64,000 nucleotides of DNA, taken from assembly GCA_029204225.1 (NCBI GenBank), contig CM055108.1:956217-1020216 (forward strand). The letters run 5' to 3'. Positions 11,716 through 25,301 of the stretch are shown piece after piece. The notes under the pieces were generated by a model, which saw only the letters and a program-made list of their open reading frames with translations, did not search any database and was not told the DNA's origin. The translations under genes were made by a program, and so were the position numbers. The DNA comes from Diphasiastrum complanatum. Taxonomy: Eukaryota > Streptophyta > Lycopodiopsida > Lycopodiales > Lycopodiaceae. The stretch's first letter is position 1. Every line of letters begins with the position of its first letter.

Positions 11716-14549
11716 ATGGCATATCAGGGAGGATATCTTCTAGAAGCCAGTGAAAGAGTAAACACTTCTAATTACTCAATTTGGAAGTTAAGAATGGAGT
11801 CTGTTTTGATTCTCCAGGATGTTATTGGTATTGTGCTTGGTATTGAGGAGGAGCCTCAAGCACAGGTTGAAATTCCTAAATATAAGAAGAGAGCTAGAAT
11901 GGCTCTACATTTCATGAAGATGAATGTATCTAATGAAATTTTGAAAGAGATAGGATCTTGCACTACAGCTAAAGAAGCTTGGGATGCACTAAAGACCATC
12001 TATGAAGCAAAGAATACTTCTAGAATACTCACTCTTAGGAATCAAATTTTCCAAAGTTTTCAAAGAAGTGAAGAGATTGCATCTTACTATGTTCTGAGAG
12101 TTAAAGATTTACATAGAGAGCCTTTCTTGTGTTGGTGTTACCATTAACCAAGTTGAGCTAGTTCAAGTCATACTAAATGGCTTGAGAGATGGCTATGATA
12201 ATCTTGTTCAGTCTTTTGCTATTAAAGAAGAGTTACCTAATCTAGAAACTCTCCAAGGAATGCTTATTTCTGAAGAATCTAGACAAAGCTATAAACTCTC
12301 CAGGATGAACAAACTTGAATATGGTGGAAGTGACAAAGCCCTCTTTGTCAAAGGCAAGAAGAAAGGAAAGAGTAAGAACCAATTCTCTCAAGCATACAAC
12401 AAAGACAAAGCTAAAGATCGAGATCAAGATGGTGAAGAGGATGAAACATCTCATCCCTCTAACTCAAAAACCAAGAAGAAGAAAGTGAAGTGCTTCTTCT
12501 GTGGCAAAATGGGGCACTATGCCTCTAATTGCTTTAAGAAGAAAAACCAACTCAAGCAAGCTAATCTCTCCAAAGAGATTGAAGAAGATTCTGTTGCAAG
12601 TGATGGAGAAGGATCACTTATGGTGTCCAGTTTTTCTTTATCACCTTTTAAGAAAGATAGAGCTTGGTACATAGACAATGGAGGCTCTTCACATATGTGC
12701 TGTTCAAAGGAGTCATTTGACTCAATCTTACCTTTCAAAGGACTCAAGAGATCTATTTAGACAACTAATGATCATGAGTGTCCAATAGAAGGAATTGGCA
12801 ACATTCCATTGAAACTTGCTTCTTCAAAAGTTCTTGCACTTTCTAATGTTCTTTTCATTTCAAAACTTACAAAGAACTTAATTAGTGTGGGAGAGTTTCT
12901 TGATAATGGTTGTGATGTAAAGTTCAACTCCAATACTTGTTTTATCAAGAGAAAAGATGAGATCCTTGCTGATGGAACTAGATGTGGTGGAATTTTTTAA
13001 GTTGAATTCTTATGAGAATGCAAACCTTTGTGAAGTTGCTTTGTTATCTAAGGAGGAGCTGTGGCATAGAAGGTTGGGACATCCTAACTTTACATCTATG
13101 TCTTCTATAGTAAAGAAGGAGAAGGCTATTGGTCTTCCAAAATCTCTTTCTAAAGATTTCAAGCCTTGTGAGGCTTGTGCCATTGCAAAGTCACACAGAA
13201 AGCCATATCAGAAGTCTTTTATAAAGACTACTTATCCATTGGAACTCATACATTCAGATGTACATTTTTTCTCTTCTAAAAGTATTGGCGGTGCAACATG
13301 TTTTGTCACCTTTATTGATGACTTTACTAGATACACTTGGTTGTATCTACTTTCTTCAAAGGCTATGGTTTTTGATCACTTCCTTATCTTCAAAGCTTAT
13401 GTAGAAAAACAATTTTCTTGCAAAGTTAAAGCTTTAAGATGCGATGGAGGAGGTGAATATATCTCCAACAAGTTTTATAATTATTGTGAAGGTGAAGGAA
13501 TAAAGAGAGAATTTTTTTGTGCCTATTCTCCATCCCAAAATGGAGTACCTGAGAGAAAAAACAGATCTTTATGTGAATGTGCTAAAGCAATTTGAGTAGC
13601 AGCTTCTTTGCCTATTGAATATTGGGATGAAGCTATAAATTGGGCCAACTATTTGTGCAATAGATTACCTCACAATGCTCTTGCTGGAAAAACACCTTTT
13701 GAAGTCTTGTTTAAGAAAAAATCTAAGGTAGATAACCTTAGAGTTTTTGGTTGTACTTGCTTTGTTAATATGCCCTTGGAAACAAGGAAAAGAAATGATC
13801 CTAATTCTATTAAAGAAATCATGGTTGGATATGCATCCAACAAGAAAGCTTATAGGATCTATGTTTCCTCTACCTCAACTACAATTGAGAGTAGAGATGT
13901 GATATTCCATGAAGATCAAAAATACATTCTTGAGAAGGCCGAGTTCAAAGATTCTCACAAAGATACTCCAATCATCACGGAGAGATGGGGCTGAGATTCG
14001 AGGAGGAGTCACCTCGACTTTTTTCACCAAGGAGATCTCAAAGAGAAAGATCTGAGCCTAGAAGGCTTACCTATGAAGATAGAGGAAAGCAAGTGGAAAT
14101 CAACTCCACTAATTGTGCCTATTTTATTTCTCATGAGCAGCCGAAGGATGTATATGATGCTATCAACTCAAAGGAATGGTACCTTGCCATGAGGGAAGAA
14201 TATGATGCTTTGATGGCCAATAATACATGGGAGCTTGTGGATCTTCCATCCAACAAGCATATCATTGGTTGCAAATGGGTTTTTCGAGTCAAGTATAATC
14301 AAGATGGCACAATCAACAAGTACAAGGCTAGGCTTTGTGCTAAAGGATTTGCTCAAGCGTATGGACTTGATTATGAGGAGACCTTTGCCCCAATTGCAAA
14401 GATGGTGTCAATTAGAATCATAATTTCTCTTGCTTGTTTTTTCAATTGGCAAATTCTTCAACTAGATGTTTCTAATGCATTTCTAAATGGCTATCTAGAA
14501 GAAGTGATCTATATGGATCAACCTATTGGGTTCATCCATGATGAAATAT
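11716..14549 (+). pseudogene. Copia B gag-pol, frameshifted and truncated in RT
   Basis: The start gives MAYQGGYLLEASERVN, a typical copia Gag. The frame shifts near 12140; the gag tail with zinc knuckle CFFCGKMGHYASNC is at 12491-12532. The protease motif reads AWYIDNGGSSHM (12661-12696) instead of the usual DSGAS. Stops occur at 12758 and 13593. Integrase follows: HHCC region (LWHRRLGHPN ... CEACAIAKSHRKPY), the first Asp in LIHSDVH, the second in LRCDGGGEY, and Glu in NGVPERKNR. The RT begins with EWYLAMREEYDALM, CKWVFRVKYNQDG and ILQLDVSNAFLNG, then breaks off after YMDQPIGFIHDE. The YVDD motif, RNase H and 3' LTR are missing. It is related to F1 and G at the protein level. Confidence 0.9.
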
Positions 14550-14948
14550 TTTTGAGAATCTTTCAAGAATCTCTCGACCTACTTTTTGTATCCCTCCATT
14601 AAAGATGATGGCCACGTGATCATCATTATTCACACGTGTGTATGCTCATAGATATTATTTTTTCCTTAATTTTTTTTTTTTACAAACGGTCTTCCTTCAT
14701 TAAAGATCGATCTGACAAATTATAGTGTCAAACACTGAGCCATGCACGTCTTCCATAAATGGAAGTGACAGATGTCAAGTCACCATGACACATCATCATC
14801 CCTTCCACACCGCTACTGCTTATCAAAGTTATTTTTCATTTTTCCTCTTTACACTTTCTAACAGCGAAGTTTATGCTTTCCTGTGCTCACTCTTTGCGAT
14901 CAAAACACCTTTTTGTGAACTATTGCGATCTACGAAGCTATCGTTCAA
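14550..14948. other. Junction sequence, no gene
   Basis: The copia B match ends abruptly here. The sequence up to the ORF start at 14949 contains T-rich runs and a CACACGTGTG word. I see no coding or repeat feature. Confidence 0.4.
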
Positions 14949-16989
14949 CATTTGAACAATGGCTTCCGCATCAGGTTCAAGCTCTCATATCATTTGGAAG
15001 CAGGCACAGGAATCCGCCTGGCATCCATCCAGTCCTTTTTGGATCGATGCAGGTTGGGTGATTTGAAAGTGGACCCTCTATCATCCTCTCTGAAGTCAGT
15101 ACTGAATTCGTGAACTCCATCCATTCAATTTCAGAGGTGGACTTCAAAGTTCACATACGAGGCCAATTCTTCACTATCACTGAAGTCCTGTTCTGCACAG
15201 CTCTCGGATTACCTCTGGATGGGAAGCTGCTTTCAACTAACAAAGATTCGGTGGATGAAGCTGCCCATTTCTTAAGAAACTATTTCGTACCCACGAAGGG
15301 GTACAAAATCTCTATGATCCGAGATACAACATTCAAGTTGTTTTGTAAATATGCAAACCAAGCAATCTTTTTGACGGATGCAGATGCTACCATTTCAGTC
15401 CAAAATTTTGTATATATATTAGATGCTCTTGCGGGTAATCCAGTGTGCTTCGACGTTATCACATACAAAGCCTTTTGCGCTGGACTAAGCACCAAAAGTT
15501 TTCTGGAGTTGGAGCCCATGTATCTCGACTCTGCGCTCATTTTGACATATTGAGCGATCAAGAGAAAACCATGCTGACAGGAAGATTGTTGGTTCCAAAG
15601 CCAATAGATCTTTCCAGCATCTTTTCTGTACCTATTCCGGTTCCAGTCGATGTTGCACCAGCAATTGAAGTAGCAGCCACCACTGCTATGGAGAGTGAAG
15701 CTGTGGTAATGGACACCGATGGAGCTGTTGCTGATGTGGATTTTTTAAAGCTAGCATCTGCTTCCACATCTCAGAAGCAGTCGAGTGCATCCACATCTGA
15801 GGATGACACAATCCAGTCCGATACATCAGACAAGGGACACATAGCTGCTGAAGGTGACATTGGGGCACATGTGGTAGATGACGAAGAACCAGACGACCAG
15901 CCCTAGTGGTCTTGATCCATGAATGAGAAAGCCAAGATGCAACTCCAAGTTGTGTCTACCTGCACTGGAGCCTCAGACCATCCAGAATTCCTGGAGGCTG
16001 TCGCGAAGATTGACCAGCTCGAACAGGAGCTGTCAACCCAAAAGCAACAAATGGAATATCAGAAGCTGGCTGCTGAGTTGCAAACTCAGGATTTTGCAAC
16101 TACATCTACTCAGCCAAAGCGAATGCGGCGAAATCAGTCGAAGGTATGTGTTGACAGATTCTGTGCATTTGCTGATCGCTTCTGGAAATGGTGTCCACAT
16201 GCTTTTAGTATTGAGTTGTAATGGCGTGTGGATTACATGATGCTTCCAGGCACAGTAGGCATCGCCTTTGACGACTGGAAACGACCGTGGGAGAAGGACA
16301 ACTTTCTCTGGTTATGGGCCCAGCTCACTATCGAGCAGAAAGGATGTCTCTGCTGGGGCATAATCCAGGGTAAATTCCAGGTCGTACCTTTTGGATCGGC
16401 AGAGTTATACATAGGCTCTTTGGCTATGTATGCTCTCGAATATATCCGTATCAAAGAACTTCAATTTTTGCGAAACAAAGATAATAAGCGACATTTTTGG
16501 AAGCGAAAGTCGCAGTTTTAGCTGTACAAACCACAAGCGGTTGCAAATTTAGGCGCATTCGACGATGCAGGTCTGCTAATAAATATCAATATGGTTTATC
16601 TGGAATTATTCAGTCTATATGTGGATTGGGAGCGAAATCTTGCAGAATATTTTGCGAAGATTCGCCATAATTTGCAAGATAGAAGGAAGTCATTTCGTTA
16701 TAAGCAATTTTGTACATATACATTTTGGCAGTTTGGCACTTTTGCGGCATTGACATTATTTTTTGCTCAAAACCTTTATGTTAAAAGCAATTTTATTAGA
16801 TTTTTAGCTCGTTACTATAAAGAAATCACTCTACGAAGTGATTCAGATGAAGATACCAAGTTAACCCAGGAGCTGTTCGATGGAACATTACTCCCGGTTA
16901 AGTTAGAAGAATTCGGCAACTTACCAGTTGGCCGCTATACCAAATCGAAAAAAGACTTGCTCTTGATCGAAGCTCAACAGAATTTGTAG
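14949..16989 (+). pseudogene. Unfamiliar ORF series of an LTR element (M)
   Basis: An ORF series precedes a polypurine tract and LTR in the same orientation. It begins MASASGSSSHIIWKQAQESA, with a stop soon after. Then comes 15110-15553 (VDFKVHIRGQFFTITEVLFC; LGLPLDGKLL; RNYFVPTKGYKISM), which loosely resembles plant transposon-associated structural proteins. In 15558-15906 there is a Val/Ala/Ser/Asp-rich tail. Next is a Gln-rich coiled-coil-like stretch at 15919-16140, then 16228-16521 (FDDWKRPWEKDNFLWLWAQL) and 16591-16989 (Tyr/Phe-rich, ending in charged residues). No zinc knuckle, protease, integrase or RT motif is visible. I infer a non-autonomous or gene-carrying LTR element; function unknown. 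Confidence 0.45.
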
Positions 16990-17317
16990 CTTGCTCAGAA
17001 GTTATATGAAGAACTGAATCATTCCTGAAAAGTCATTCGTGTCTTTGTCGTGGTGATGTTTCTATGGGATGTTGACTTTTTGAAGTTTAAAGATGTTTTG
17101 AAGTTTGATTCCAGTTTTCATCAGCAATTCAAAGATCAACTCAAAATAACCTATTCAATTAAAAGAAACAGCAAGACATATATTCTCTAACACGAAGAAA
17201 TATCTAAAGGACGAAATACACGAAGAAATATCTTTTTGTCTCAACGAAAATTTGATGAACAAGAATGTTTCTCGAATACTCCTTGAAATAAAGATGATAT
17301 GTTCACAAGGACGTTTC

Positions 17318-17336
17318 ACATTTGAGGAAGGGGATA
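17318..17336 (+). other. Polypurine tract of element M
   Basis: CATTTGAGGAAGGGGATA immediately precedes the TG of the LTR, as a polypurine tract should in a plus-strand element. Confidence 0.7.
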
Positions 17337-18013
17337 TGTGATGCCACAAAAATGTTAAATATTAAATATTAACATAAATATGGCATGATGTACACGAAAA
17401 TGAAGATATGAGCTGGATAAGTATAAATCATGAAGAGGCCTAAGTCATTTTTCGGGAATATATCTCCTAAGTACTTGCCTTGTAATTAAGGGCAAGACCT
17501 TTTAAAGAAAAAGACATTGTCTTGGACAACCTTTACTAGGTTGTCCATACGAAATGACTAGATATGAAAAGACATGATAAACTAGAGTAACTTTAACTCA
17601 TAGTTAAAGTATACCTCTTATGGTATAGGTGAACATATTTTCGGTCTAATCGTTAGCTAGACCCTTTTGCGGGAGCGACACACCTATTGTTTTAGAGGTG
17701 TGTTTGTTCGTCCCATAGAACATATATTGATCTCGCACTTCAGTCTCGATCATCGAGAGAGAAGAGTTTATGCTTATGTAAGAGATTGAAGAAGTGAATA
17801 GAGTTCTATGAGTTATTCTCTCTTATCTCTGTTCTCCGCACTGCTGAGTGTGAGTGATCTGGAGTCTGCGAATTCAAGTTCGAATTCAAGTTCGAGTTCG
17901 AGTTCGAGTTTGAACAAGAATAAAAATGTTTCGAGTTCGGTTTCTCAACCTTTGTCAACTAGATTGTGCACGTTGTTGGTAGAACCGAGATTTTTCTATT
18001 GAGGTGTTCTACA
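17337..18013 (+). repeat. 3' LTR of element M
   Basis: It starts TGTGATGCCACAAAAATG after a polypurine tract and ends GGTGTTCTACA, giving TG...CA termini and about 677 bp. A short array of AATTCAAGTTCG/GAGTTC repeats lies at 17871-17940. The sequence right after the LTR is reverse-strand copia C. The 5' partner LTR is not in the window. Confidence 0.75.
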
Positions 18014-20560
18014 GCTCCCTCTCAAAGTGGGCAGTTGGATTAACCCCAATCTTCTTCGTTGCTTCTCGAACAAAGCTTTACTGAGTGGCTTTGTAAAAAT
18101 ATCAGCTGTCATTTCCTCTATAGATATGAAGACTGCCTTCAGTATCTTCTTTTCAACTAAGTCCCGCATAACATCATACTTAATAGCTATATGTTTTGTT
18201 TTTTAATGAAACACAGGGTCTTTCGTAAGATAGATTATTGAAGTGTTATCCATTAGTAAGACATAAGATTCAGAACTAGTTTCATCAAATCCTTCCAACA
18301 TTTGTTTGATCCATATTAGCTTGTTTGCCATCATAGCTGCTACTACATATTCAGCCTCACATGAAGATTGAGCTACTGTTGTTTGCTTTTTGCTTATCCA
18401 AAGTATGGCTACGCCAGATACTAGAGTACAACCTCTTGAAATACTTTTGCTATCATCCTTCATGGATGCCCACAACTTGCGTCACTGTAAGAAATCCAGC
18501 TACACAGTCCATAGTCTTTTGATTCTTGGAGATATTGTACTACTCTTTTTGCTAACTTCCAATGTAATGATTCTGGGTTTTGATTGAATTGGCTTAGCCT
18601 GTATACTGCAAATGCTATATCAAGTCTAGTGTTGTCTGCAAGATACAACAATGATCCAATTAGCCTTCGATAGGGTGTTTTGGCCATTTGTTTCTTACTT
18701 TGAGAGTCTACGGACAATCTACCTTGTTCAGTATCATTCCAGGTATCATGGGAGTATGCACACCTTTGCATTCGAGCATGTTGAAATCTTCAATGATTTT
18801 TCGAGTATACTTTTGTTGGTGAAGATACAACTTGCCACCTTCAAAGTCTCTTTCAATCTGTAAGCCTAGATAGGTTTTTGCTTCTTCTAGGTCAGTGATC
18901 TTGAATATTCCAAAAATGTCTCTTTTGACATTTGAGATCAATTTATCTTTTTTTTTGATAAGATAAGAGTGTTGCCAACATAAACAGCTAGAATGATAAT
19001 TTCATCTTTGACTCGTTTGATATAGACATTCGACTCGACGAATAAAGGTTCGAAGCCTAAAGAACATAGTGTTTCGTCCTTGTCTGGTTGCCTGTTTCAA
19101 ACCATAGATGCCTTTATTCATGTGATATCCGAATTCTAGATATTCTTGGCTTATAAAACCAAGTGGTTGATCCATGAATAAATCTTCTTCTAATTTTGCA
19201 TGCAAGAAAGCAGTTTTCTCATCCACAATATGGATTTTGAGATCATGAGCCATTGTATAAGGAATTCGATTATGAAGATACACTGCTTTCGCCCACAATT
19301 GCTTTGGTGCCTTCGCATGAGCCATCATACACCTGGCAGCATCTATTAGTGTACAATTTCTTCGTTCAACAATTCCATTGTGCTGAGGTATGCATGATGT
19401 AGTCTTCGTATGCATAATACCTTGATCAGTACAAAAAGTTTTGAATTTGTTAGAAATGTACTCACTTCCACAATCTATGCAGATTTGCTTTAACTTGTTG
19501 CTTGTCTACTTCTCAGCCCAATTCGTATACTCAACGAATTTTTCGAAAGCTTCTAATTTTGTACGAATAAAGTATACTACAACGAACTTGCTGAAGTCAT
19601 TAATAGATGTTATGAAGTATTTTGCATCACCTAAAGACAATACTCCGAATGGTCCACAGATATCTGAATGTACAATTTCCAGTACCTTAGTTGCTTTATA
19701 AACATCTTTACTGAAAAGTGTACAAGTCATTTTCCCATTAAAATAAGATTCGCAGGTAGTTCAAATATCTCGACTCCTGATTTCGACTCCTTCAATTCTC
19801 TGACTCTTGTTGGCTTGGTACAAGGCTTCCATGTTTATGTGACATAATCTCTTGTGCCACAAAATACCTATCGATTCTTGAGTTTAATTTGCTTGCTTGA
19901 CTCGAGTTTGAATGCTCAAGTGATACAAATTACCATTTCTATTACCTTTAGTTACTAGGTTATCAAAATCTTCATCGAACAAATTACAAGAGTCACTTGT
20001 GAAAGTTACTGACATTTCTGTGTCAACTATCTTTGCTATGGATAGAAGATCTTTATTGAGAGCAGGAACATAGAGACCTTCTTCCAGTTTCTTGTCATCT
20101 TGATTCGTGTCTAACCATAATACACCAATTCCATCAACTTCATGCTTAGAACCATCTCCAAGAATAATGAATCTTGAAGAATTCGTCTTCTTATAGTCAG
20201 ATAAAATTTGTTTCGAGGAAACAAAATGTGAGGTGGCTCTCGAATTTCTTGGGAAAATCCTTGTCAAATTTTCACTCACCTTTTCATGTTCATATTTATA
20301 AAAGTTTCCAAAAAGATAACTAGACAACCCATAGAGTATTGCTAGAAGTTTATGCACAAATTGAGTCATGATGCTGTGTATCTATGATCTTTTCCTTGGA
20401 GAGGCATCCTCCTTGGAAATTTCCATGCCATGATTCATTGTTCTATTTTTCTGTGTGCACCCATTCCAACTTAGCTTTTCTTCTTCTAATCTCATCAATT
20501 TTTCCTTTAAACTCATTTTAACTTCTTCTTTGCTAACCTCATGTTGTCTCAATTTTTTCT
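18014..20560 (-). pseudogene. Copia C remnant (protease to RNase H, deleted)
   Basis: Reading leftwards: a pre-protease/protease region near 20280-19884 keeps TSHFVSSKQILSDYK but has lost the DSGA motif. The linker has LYVPALNKDLLSIAKI. Integrase core pieces are at 19730-19500 (VLEIVHSDICGPFGV; KYFITSINDFSKFV) and 19415-19290 (PQHNGIVERRNCTL). Near 19230 the integrase joins directly to RT (DEKTAFLHAKLEEDLFMDQ), so a deletion removed the integrase end and the start of RT. RT and connection pieces follow (18941-18708; TPYRRLIGSLLYLAD), then RNase H (18475-18203, AILWISKKQTTVAQSSCEAE). Many stops. No LTR or primer site was seen; it is a different lineage from B, F1, G and I. Confidence 0.85.
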
Positions 20561-23500
20561 CATTGTTGAAGTTGGTGAATTTATAATAAGAAAATTATCC
20601 TTTCTTCATGATCATTTCTACGTTCTTTTTAGTCCATGTTGGTATTACGCTCTTCTCTATTTGAATTCTCCCTCACAACTACAATATACTTCTCTTTACA
20701 CTACCCACCTTTGTCGGCACATGCTTGCTTAGTCTTTGTTCTTTAATTTTTATAAGTTTACTCTATCTCTTGCTTTCTGCATGCCTTCTCAACCATTCCA
20801 CATGTCCTTGGATGTTTGCCTCCCTAAATTTCTCACCATATGTTCACATGTCTCAAATCGCCATCATTTTTTAGTATATCAAGAACCTTGCTTTTTGTCT
20901 GTTTACACCTCTGTTAACCTCACTTTCGCTCATTTAATCCTAAATGATGAATTTTTATAGTATCCACATCGAATACAAAGAGTATATTTACTACAAAAAT
21001 TTGGCTATAGCCATGAATTGCATGAAAAATAAGAGAAATATGTATTTCTATTATCAAATGAGAACTTCTTTAAGACAATTTTTGGTGAATGGAAGTTTTT
21101 ACATAATGAAAAATGGATTTACAACTCAAAAAGTTTCATAACGGCTTACCAATTTTAAAATGTTTACAATAGGTGAATAAAAAATTACGTGGACTTTTGA
21201 AATGTTTATGCTATAGATTGATTTATTGTGTATGTTGTATAGTCAATAACTTAGTCCAATTCATGGTGGTTGTTCTTTCATGCTATTATGTGATTGCACG
21301 TGCATAGGTAGACCTAGTTCCTTTTGTATAGAATGCTAATCCAAAAAGGTTGCATATTTTGGATAGAGTCATCAAGATGAATATTTTGGTGTACATTCTA
21401 TTCATTATGAGATACTTATCCTTCTAGTGACTTTTTCACTTTTAATGATTTCTATTTTATGAAATTGTAAGAATCAAAAGTTTCAAGATCATCATGGACA
21501 TGTATTAGAGAGAAGAGACTAAAACAAATCATGTGTCAGCTCAATCTCATCTGAGTGCATTTTAACCTTCTGGATCACATTATACTTGAAAGGAAATGAA
21601 ATGACATGTAGTCAACATCCTCTCAGTTACCCATTCACATAGTTAGAATAATAGTGTTATTTGAACAAAGTTGATTTGATCCTTGAACTATATATGTATT
21701 TAATGGAATATGTTGAACTTTGGAATTCTTCATGTGATACAATTAATTTTAAAGAGAATGAAGTTTATCAATATAGTTTGGGCGTGCAAAGATCTCTTTT
21801 CAAAAAGTAAGCATACATTACAAAATAGAGAAAAAAATTCCTATGGCCCTCTTTTTTTATTAGCATGACTTTAGTGGTGCTATATATTTTCTCATATATA
21901 GTTGTAGGACTACATGTGGCACATTTTATAATGTTTCATCGTTAGTGCTTTATATGCCATCAATTCCACTTAAATGGGTGCATTTTAGAAATCGTCACGT
22001 AGAAAATGATATTGTCCACTACAAATTCATCTTCAAGATGTAAATGGTAGTTGTGGAGTTCATTCCAAAAGTGGGACATCAGGACAAAAAGTTACAGCTA
22101 AAAAAAAAATACCAGACATAAATTTTCTCAATTGAAGACCTTATCTTGGGTATGTTGACTTGCTTAGAATACTAGTTTAGCACATTATCATATGACCAAC
22201 ACATCATGATAGTCTAGGTTCTTAAGCATCCAAATTAAATAAGACCCATTTTTTGAATGGACTCCTTATTCTACAAAGAATTAGAATAAATAAAAAAAAC
22301 TCTGCTTGCAAGGATTAGATGTCTTTTAAAAAAAATACATGTTGCGAGACCATTCTTGTGGTTGAAAGTGGCACACGTGGTTGGTATTCATGAAAGAAGA
22401 TGTTGGGCTATTGGTTGTGATTGCAACTGGCTACTGCCTATGTGCTAAGCCATGAGGATTTGCTACTTCAACCACAAAGGAACTGAGAGAGAGCATTTTT
22501 GATTTTGAGTATCCATTTTCAATTTGCAAAGAGCAATTCACAAGGTTGTGTAGAGAGAAGAGAGAAAATGTTAATGAAGAAAAAAGTCTACAAGTTTCCC
22601 AAACTATTTTTTGTTTTGATCTCACTAAAACTGTTGGCTCAGCCTTCACATAAGGGCTTGTAAAACTTTTCTTCAACTTTCAAGTTTTTGAGTAAAAGTG
22701 CATTAGTTTATGAATTGGCCATTGGAAATTGCAAAGAAAAAGGGCTATTTAGGTTGCCATTGAAAATTTTAAGGGCTTCTTATTGCCTTGCAAATGTGTA
22801 GTCAATCTCACCTAATGGGGTGGATAGCTGGCTAAAATGAGTTGAATCAATGTGAAAGCTCCTTTAGCTCAAGAAGTTCTCAAGGTATAGATTTCATTGT
22901 CATTACTTCTATCTTTAGCAATTACTACTTACTGCTCTTTTACGTTTCTTGGAGGATCATTCAACGCAAAAAATTCTCAACTTTTAGATTTTATGGACAT
23001 TGTTGAGCCTTGGCATTTTGTGAGTAAAATTTTTGCAAGTTTTGTGAGTTTATCTTTGCCCATGATTTAACAAACTTGATAGGCTATTGTTTTCATGCCA
23101 TTACATGATTTTTTATCAATAAGGATTGTGGTTTGGTACATGGTTTAAAATTTTGAGTGGGTTTATCAAAATATAATTTGTTTTCTTTTAAATGTACGTC
23201 TATTTGTATCATGTAAAATGTTCATGGGGCTATAAATTCTAGCACGTTGGCATGCTAACTGAGAAAAATAAAATTTCAAATTAAAAAATAAAATTGAAGC
23301 CGATTTTGCTAGCATGTCAATGCGCTATTTGAGTTAGCTCCCCAAAAAAAAATAATTTCTTTTGTGGAAATTTCATTGGCTAGCTTTTAGAGCTTCATGA
23401 ACATTTCCATACTCAGAATAAACCTAAGAATATCAAAGACACTTAAATAAGTCTATGCTAGAACACGGCGTGCTAGTTTGTACAACTTCATGAACATTCA

Positions 23501-23749
23501 AAATAAACATATATTTAAAGAGTGACAAGGTATTTTGTGATGGACTCATTTTAAAATTTGGCTAGTCAAATTTGTAACTATGTGTTGAATCACAATTCTT
23601 GTTCCTTAAAAATCATGTAGTGGCATAAAAAAAGAAGCACATCATGTGCTACCTTTTTGTTAGATCATGAGTAGAAGAAACTCACAAAAAGTTTAGTCAT
23701 AGAATGTTAAAACCTGAGATTTGGAAAAAGAGTCTTCTAATAGGTAAAT
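20561..23749. other. AT-rich region, no recognised gene
   Basis: About 3.2 kb between copia C and copia D contains only short open frames without recognisable motifs, several poly-A/T runs and no clear tandem or inverted repeat by eye. It could be old degraded retroelement or intergenic sequence. Confidence 0.4.
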
Positions 23750-24900
23750 TTTTAGCAAAACATGATCACAAATTTGCATAGGAGGAATAAACATAAGCAC
23801 CATAAACAAATTTTCCAAAAACCAAAGAGCATGTGCACACAATGTGTAATTCTCTCACTAGAAGAACTATACATAGACTTCAATTTTGGTGGCAGCCCCC
23901 TGCTTGCATAACCAAGTTGTTTCTTACTAGACACATCCTGAAGGACTTCAGAAGTGTCGCATGCGATAACATACACTTTGCCGATTCGATTAAGGTTCTG
24001 TTCTTTCTCTCAGCAAGACCATTTGACTGAGGCGAATAGGAGGTAATGTATTGTTGCTCAATGTCATTGTTGAGACAGTACTTCTAAATTTGGTGGAGGT
24101 GAATTCTCCCCCATTGTCGGACCTCAGTGCTTTGATTCGTTTGCCAGTTTGATTTTCTGCATGCGCTTTGAATTGTCTGAACTTGATGAAAGCTTCTGAT
24201 TTTTGCTTGATGAAGTAAATAGTTGTTCTTCTGGGAAATTTGTCAATAAAGGTAATAAAATACTTTGCATCTAGTAATGATGCATAGGTCCACATATATT
24301 TGAATGAACAACATCTAATAGACCTTTTATTGCATGCCTATGACTCGATCTAAAAGGAATCCTAGTATCTTTCCAAGGGTGCAGCTATGGCAGACATGGA
24401 GATCGATTTTACCAGAAGGATAGTTGAGATCAAGTGCTAGAAATTGTCTGGACATGTTCGAAACATATGCATAATTCAACTGTCCTAAGCAATGATGCCA
24501 TAATAATGCTTTATTGACAAGAACAAAGGTTTTCAAGGTTTGACTAGAATCAGAATAACAATGTGCCAATCTATATAAGTATCCATGTCTCTTGTCGAGT
24601 GCAAGGATCTTATTACTCCTATTGATAATTTTGCATTGATCAAGAGACTCAAACTCTACCTTATGACTTAAATCTGTAATTCTACTTACTGATAACAAAC
24701 TTGTGGACAGTTTAGGAACATACAAGACTTTTGATAGTAGTTTGAATTGATCATGTTGGAATCTTAATCTTACAGTACCTTCACCTTTAGCTTGTTTGCG
24801 GTAAGATCAACTTTACTTTGAGAATTCATCTGGAACTTTAGTCTGTCGACGTTAAGAGAAATACCATGCCATGAAAATCAATTCTCTGATACCGAAACAA
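23750..24900 (-). pseudogene. Copia D remnant (pre-integrase and integrase)
   Basis: From 24725 leftwards: MYVPKLSTSLLSVSRITDL, a pre-integrase zinc region with ALLWHHCLGQLNYAYVSNMS and CHSCTLGK, then integrase core at 24295-24000 (DAKYFITFIDKFPRRTTIYF; RIKALRSDNGGEFTS; frameshifted region corresponding to the Glu motif). The Arg in LLWHHC and the Leu in GQLNY differ from the usual WH.RLGH. Nothing of RT is visible. Sequence 23750-23990 lies beyond the integrase and is unassigned. A CTCTGATACC word at 24882 and TTTGATACCATG at 24990 resemble inverted primer sites but lack a flanking LTR I can define. Confidence 0.75.
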
Positions 24901-25028
24901 ATTGATTCAAACTTAAGACTAATTTGATATCGCAAAAGATATCAAGTATAAAAGCTTGTGCTCTGATAGTTAGGCCTTGAAGATCAAGGCTTTGATACCA
25001 TGTTGGAAAGAGGTGTGTAAAAGATAGG

Positions 25029-25301
25029 TTGAAAAGTCTCATAGGAAAACTAACCGGTGCATATCCCGTAGATATGCAGATCGAATGGTTTTTGGCTGGT
25101 TTACCACCAAAGATTGATTGGTATTGTAGACAAGAGGACATGACCTCCTTAGAAGCAGTAATAGCTAGTGCCAAAAATTTTGAGACCTCAAAACTAGCAC
25201 GAAAGCGACAATCGATGAAGAAATCTCGAAAGCCGAAGACTGATTTTAGTGACAGCGATGAAGTTTCAGATTCTGATTCAAGTACCAGTTCTTCAACCTG
25301 A
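25029..25301 (+). pseudogene. Retrotransposon gag-like fragment
   Basis: The ORF carries VDMQIEWFLAGLPPKIDWYC and TSLEAVIASAKNFE, the pattern of the C-terminal part of a Ty3/gypsy-type Gag (F..GL followed by a helix and a basic, Ser-rich tail KKSRKPKTDFSDSDE). The end is Ser/Asp-rich and stops at 25299. No zinc knuckle follows. The region from 25302 to 25640 has no feature I recognise. Confidence 0.5.

Noticed and set aside
23750-23990. A transmembrane host protein from a Leu/Phe/Cys-rich minus frame
   Set aside because: AT-rich sequence readily gives such frames; no start context or homology visible.
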